From contig JBCAQO010000006.1 of the NCBI GenBank assembly GCA_039111635.1, positions 124,001-188,000 on the forward strand: a stretch of 64,000 bases of DNA. The letters run 5' to 3'. This document shows positions 59,487-64,000 of this stretch, one piece after another. The notes under the pieces were generated by a model that saw only the letters and a list, made by a program, of their open reading frames with translations, was not told the DNA's origin and did no database searches. Numbering within the stretch: the first letter of the stretch is position 1; the number at the start of each line of letters is the position of its first letter. The stretch comes from Heterobasidion occidentale. Its lineage: Eukaryota > Basidiomycota > Agaricomycetes > Russulales > Bondarzewiaceae. Position numbers and translations under genes: made by a program.

Positions 59487-61238
59487 ATGTCTGACTTTGA
59501 CGAACTCGTTCAGGCCGTCTTCCGAGACCTTCGTGACGGGGTGCCAATTACGGGCTACGACTCCTCCGATATGCACCTTGCCGATTCTGTACACAACGCC
59601 GATGGGTCTGCCGCCTACCGCCATGTCCAAAGCTCTTCCCACCTCCCCACTTCTATGTCGAGCACCGCCTCGTCCGATGCGAGGTTCATGCCCGACGCGG
59701 ACGATAATCTGTCTTGGGGAGCCATTGCTCCCGAAAGCCTTGTGCGAAGTAAGTTGACAGAGACCTGCTGCGGCATATGGGGCGTTGGCACTGACGCATT
59801 ATTCCAGGACCAGATAATTTCGGGTGCACTCCCCGCTATTTGATGCCTACGGCCACTTCGGACTGCTTGGCAATGACCAATGAATCGCTGCCGCCGCCCA
59901 TCGCTCGTAACAAGCGGTGGATAGAGGAGGACAGCCTGAGTTGGCACACCTTCGCCAAATGCGCAAGACTAGACGGTATGGATGCGGTAGATAAGAGCTT
60001 TCTATCTACAAGTCCGCATACAGGATTCCACGGGTTCCCAAGGACCTACAACGGCACGAAGGGCAATGCCCTTGAACATAACAACCATTCAACAAGAACT
60101 TCCGGCTACGAGGAGTATTTCCACGCCGTCGGTTCAGTCCCGGTCGATGAACAATCGTTAGCCCAAGGGCTAGGGCCTACGATGACATCGAGCGCGGCCT
60201 CACAGAGGCATCATACACAGACGCCAATGATGTCTGCTGAGTACGAGTACAGCAGCCAACTCTTCCCATTTCCATTCAGCGCACAGTCATCGAACGCAGC
60301 GCCGGGGACCCTTCACCAGTTCATGTCAGCGCCCGATACGGCGACGGGGTACGGCCATGACTCTTTCGCTCAGCCGTCCTTCATCGGCGAGCTTTTCACT
60401 CCAGGACCATCGCAAGCGCTGTCCTGGGCAACCACCCAGCAGGCCCCTCGGTATCCCGCTCAGTATCATCTCGACGAGACGTCTTTCCAGGCCACAAGAC
60501 CGTCGTCATTCCCAAGTTCGGTGATGCCTTGGCCGTTCGGCGCGGCGAGGGAGAGTGCCTTTTCATCGGGTCCGACACCTTTCTTGAGCACTGGGTACGG
60601 TGTCGACCCACCCTTCACCTCTGTGGCCGAACAGCCCTCCGATCAAGACCTGGTGGTGCCCGTTCAGGCGCCTCAGACAAGTGCAACCTTGCCCCGACCT
60701 CTCCCCGATCCAGTCACCGAGTCGTCATTCGGCGTCGCCTCGAAGGGATCCAGCTCGTCCTCTTCAGCGCTCAAGCCATCGAATGCTGCCCCGCAGAAGA
60801 AGGGAAAGAAGAAGGCTCAGACGCCGTTTTTGCTGGCAGAGGACAAGTGCCACCTCTGTAATGAAGGCTTCAAGAGAGGGTCCGAGCTCCATCACCACTG
60901 GACGACGAACAAGCACCGTCTGCGAGAGCGCGAAGCGGAGAATCCAGGAGTGATAGTGACCGTGGACGATCTGACTCCGAACTGCTTCTGCCCCTCGTGC
61001 GGGAAGGGGTACACCACCCCGTATGTGGTGAAGCGACACCTGAAGAAGTGTGCAGGCCAGGCGGGATCAAGTCAGGATACATCGCAGGACGGAGAAGGAG
61101 GAAGGTGAGTCGTCCGGTCTTCCTTGTTATCTTCCCTCGCGCGCATCTGCTAGCTCCGCCTTGCGACATTTTATCGATTGTTTTCTTACCCATTGTCATC
61201 TGCCATCTCCTTACCCCAGTTCACAGTCAACATCATGA
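59487..61238 (+). CDS. Two-zinc-finger protein, copy 2 (possible transcription factor)
   Basis: Intact paralogue of the 55.3 kb gene. Exon 1 starts MSDFDELVQAVFRDLRDGVP and ends ESLVR. Intron 1 has a GTAAGT donor (about 59750) and its acceptor at about 59808 joins RPDNFGCTPRYLMPTATSDC in frame. The large exon is Ser/Pro/Gln-rich with repeated Phe/Tyr motifs (QLFPFPFSAQS, GPSQALSWATTQQAPR). It then has a Lys-rich patch (KKGKKKAQTPFLLAE), likely a nuclear signal, and two fingers. These are a C2H2 finger with C-x2-C-x12-H-x5-H spacing and F/L core residues, and a C2HC finger CPSCGKGYTTPYVVKRHLKKC. A 3' intron (61105-61219) adds the short exon SSQSTS (TGA 61236-61238), as in copy 1. Nuclear DNA-binding role is inferred; targets unknown. 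Confidence 0.8.
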
Positions 61239-62146
61239 GAACGACTGTCTGGACTGTGTGATGCTCGATACCCATCCCAGCCTATAGCGGTACCCGATCC
61301 CTTCCGGATCTGATCCACATTGGAAAGAGACGCATTTGAGACGACGTACCCTGTCGTCCTACCTGGGAAGGGCGAGAGCATTTAGTGACGATCTCTCATG
61401 AATAACGATATAACTTGACTCACCTTGGTACTACATCTTGTGGCCCCTTTATTTCGCCAATAGCACCTCTACCTTTCTGACTGTTCGTGAGCATCGGTAT
61501 GATCTGAGTATACAAAGGCCTTCAAAAGCGGTCTCGTCTGCTTGCTTGCGGATATTCTGGCTGCAAAGTGGTGAGGAATGAAGATTATCGATGAGACGCA
61601 GCTCATCGTGGCAAGCAAGAGCAAGAGTCCCGTGACGGGAAAGTGGTGAACGCGTCGCGTCTTATCGCGTCGCATTGGCGCCCTGCCGGCGGAAGTTCGC
61701 CTTTTTCTCTATCGACAAAATAAGACAGATTTCTCTGCCCTTAATGCCCTTCAAGCGCCTTGAGTGCGATCTCCTTAACCTGATATATCTACGATTGAAC
61801 GGTGGAAGCTCAAAAATAGCCTGTCAAGCCTGAAGGGAGTCGGCGAGTCCAGGAAACGTCTCCAACTGGAAGTAAAAATTGAAGACAAGAGAGCCACCAG
61901 CAGTCATCATCACCATTACCCATCGGAGTTACTGTGGCATATCATTTTATGTACACAGCAAAGCTTGCGTGTGTTAGCCTTTCGGTGGCGACGAAGGCCA
62001 CCACAGGGTGGCACGTCTCTTTGTCCCCTCGCGACTATATAAGCCATATAGATCCTTGTTTTTAAATGGCTTTCGCAATCACTCGTCTGTTACCAACATC
62101 CTCGCTCATTCTCCTGTTATATTCCCCTTCATAGACCTTATCCGTG
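61239..62146. other. Intergenic spacer
   Basis: About 0.9 kb: the end of duplication unit 2, then the promoter of the last gene. No other gene seen. Confidence 0.5.
62036..62043 (+). promoter_or_regulatory. TATA box
   Basis: TATATAAG, 111 bp before ATG 62147, in an otherwise GC-neutral promoter. Confidence 0.6.
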
Positions 62147-63669
62147 ATGTCTCAGACCTCAATAGACGGAGATTATGACACTGCTCACGACTCCACTAAC
62201 TCTTTCGCTCCTCATCTTCACACTTATGTCGCATTTTCCATAGACCCAGTCGCTACTGTTGCTTCCCTGGAGGATCCAGATGCCACTGAGGCGGCACGCA
62301 TCCTTCCGATTCGGAAGTATGTGGGCTTTGTGAGAACCGTATGTTCTCACTGTTTACTTTGCGTTCTACGTTTGTCTATATTGATTGTGGCACGTTGAAC
62401 CCAGATCCACGACCTTCGCCTCCCCTCTCGCCCGTACCATCGCTGTGACATTGCCTTACTCAGTCAAGGGCTCCCGAACGATGTAGAAGAGTACGGCATC
62501 CAACCCTTCATGTGTGCGCCGGTCGCACCTACCGAGGATCATCCTCTATCTCGAGCGCCTCTCTGCCCGACCAAACCGCTGCCATGGGATGACGTGTATC
62601 ATCACTCGCACATGATATTCTCTGGCCGCGTCCGCACGGCGCCTGCGGACTATACAAATGCCACCATGATCACTGGCAAAGATGCCTATCGGTTCCAGGA
62701 GATGCTGAGCGAGGATGAGGCGAGGCGACATGAGCTCGAAGTGGATTCAGAGGACATTTCGGACCGTCCACTCACCCCGACGAGTCCCGAAATCGTCTCG
62801 GACACGGCTTCCGACAGTAGCTTAGGGATCCCGGCTGCCTCCAGTACCGCTGGGTCGCTATTGGAATCTGAATCCGATGGCAACGAGCCCTTGTCGGCGT
62901 CGTTGGGAGACCTGCAGCCAGAGCGTCTCGAGAAACTGTTGGAAACGCTGCCGCGTCCCCGTAACCCGGTGGCGTACACTGACTCGGAATCGGAAAGTGA
63001 CCTTGAACCTGTTCCGAGCCCCCCGCCCTCCCTTGGCCCCAGCATCTTCACACAATCGTTGAGTCTCGAAGAAGACCCTGCTTACCTGACCATGCCCGTC
63101 GTTGATGTGGATTACGATCTGTCTTCTATTGGCGATCTCAATGACCCTCGGCTGTTGTTGGATGAGATCGCGGCTCTCGAACAGTACGCCTTTGAAGCCT
63201 GTGTGTGAAATCTGCACGCTGACCGTCCCTTGCAGGATCGTGGAAGAATCTCGAGCTCGGGCTGAAGCTCGTGACGCGGCGCAACTCATTTCAATGTGGC
63301 TGGATAGCCAAGTATCCCCCAGCCAGCCGACCATGGACGTTCAAGATAACTGTACGTGTGACTCGCCTGATGACTCTCTAGCTCCACTAAATCAGCTTGG
63401 TCTCAGTTATCAAGCCCTCTGGTCTGTTCCCGAGTATCGTCAGACGCGCGCGGGGCTCCTTGGGTTTCAAGCGGTCTCGATCTAGCGGCACTCTCGAGAA
63501 GGCACCTGCCAGTTCTTCTGGTTCCACTGCCGTCGCGTCTCGCCCACGGTCATCAAGGAGATCAACCATTCCTTCGATATCTGGAAAAGGATTTCTCGAC
63601 CTCCTGTTCAAACGAGCCAAACAAGAAAGAAACCCACTCAACGGGCGACGCAGGCGTCACTCTGAGTGA
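62147..63669 (+). CDS. Uncharacterised acidic protein with basic C-terminus
   Basis: I do not recognise a function; the N-terminal half looks like a conserved agaricomycete hypothetical. ATG 62147 gives MSQTSIDGDYDTAHDSTNSF, then LHTYVAFSIDPVATVASLED and ILPIRKYVGFVRT. After intron 1 (about 62341-62402) follow IHDLRLPSRPYHRCDIALLS, EYGIQPFMCAPVAPTEDHPL and LPWDDVYHHSHMIFSGRVRT, then a long acidic Ser/Asp/Glu stretch (SDTASDSSLG, YTDSESESDLEP). Intron 2 (donor GTGAAA, about 63208-63236) joins IVEESRARAEARDAAQLISM. Intron 3 (donor GTACGT, about 63351-63406) joins IKPSGLFPSIVRRARGSLGF and a basic Ser/Arg-rich end (GKGFLDLLFKRAKQERNPLN...RRRRHSE) with stop at 63667-63669. The frame is intact. Charge segregation suggests a disordered regulatory protein. 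Confidence 0.7.
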
Positions 63670-64000
63670 TGTATGAAGTAGGTGCGCACGCTGTAGCTGT
63701 AGGAATTGATAGAATGAAGAGTTACACTGGTGGTTATGTATTAATTTATCACGATGTTAGAGACTGCCCTGGTATGTAGACATACCGAGCTTATGATTAT
63801 GTTTAAGTTGGTGCGGTACAAGGGCATGCTCGAAGGCACAATCTCTTTGGAAGCATAGGTCGCCTGTGTCGAAACGCCGTGAGACAGAAACATTCAAACT
63901 CACCGAGAGCCTGTACAGGTGCTTCACATGGAGTTACTGAGCAACAGCGAACGGACGTGGCCCTCATTGTCGTCGCCCATCAACACTCTTGGATCGAGGT
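63670..64000. other. 3' flank, no gene seen
   Basis: The last 331 bp hold no recognisable coding sequence. Confidence 0.5.

Larger units (their letters stand above)
58700..61650 (+). repeat. Segmental duplication, unit 2
   Basis: Second copy of the ~3 kb block, in direct orientation about 4.1 kb downstream of unit 1. The flanks and middle of the gene have diverged, but the zinc-finger exon is almost identical. Confidence 0.8.

Noticed and set aside
1..64000. CRISPR arrays, rRNA or tRNA genes
   Set aside because: No regularly spaced repeats, and no convincing cloverleaf or rRNA sequence, were seen by eye.

Overview
The window reads as nuclear DNA of an agaricomycete-type basidiomycete (mushroom or polypore lineage). 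Genes are dense, on both strands, and split by many 45-70 nt GT-AG introns. The gene families are typical of these fungi: DUF6533 seven-TM proteins, alcohol acetyltransferase, fungal GPCR-like receptors, F-box and BTB proteins, a TRANK1-like UvrD helicase with TPRs, small beta-trefoil proteins and S1/P1 nuclease. All exon models come from reading splice signals and protein family patterns by eye; no search or RNA evidence was available.

Layout. 0-1.6 kb: no supported gene. 1.6-7.4 kb: a DUF218 protein and a CECR5/HDHD5-like HAD hydrolase on the minus strand, the latter closely divergent from a tandem pair of 6-phosphogluconate-dehydrogenase-like oxidoreductases (first copy frameshifted). 7.5-16.1 kb: a very large UvrD-type helicase/TPR gene broken by stops and frameshifts. 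16.6-25.4 kb: a Ser/Arg-rich protein with an in-frame stop, an alcohol O-acetyltransferase, a DUF6533 membrane protein and a GPCR-like receptor. 25.9-26.65 kb: a 5'-truncated poly(A) retroposon with a perfect 14-bp target-site duplication. 26.8-32.0 kb: a possibly hemerythrin-like protein using a GC-AG intron, an Mtf2-like mitochondrial protein and an F-box protein. 32.5-40.1 kb: a strongly GC-rich block with enoyl-CoA hydratase, a WW-MyTH4-RhoGAP protein and a BTB protein. 41.6-49.6 kb: a cluster of four beta-trefoil genes (two decayed, one intact with a new C-terminal tail, one fused to two further trefoil-like domains). 50.5-53.5 kb: a DMAC1-like small membrane protein and a secreted S1/P1 nuclease with a 7-nt microexon. 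54.6-61.7 kb: a ~3 kb segmental duplication, each unit carrying a two-zinc-finger gene. 62.1-63.7 kb: an uncharacterised acidic-to-basic protein.

No operon logic applies. The most unusual content is the beta-trefoil cluster with its composite three-domain gene, the duplicated zinc-finger locus whose fingers are almost unchanged while the rest has diverged, and the concentration of reading-frame breaks in the helicase gene.
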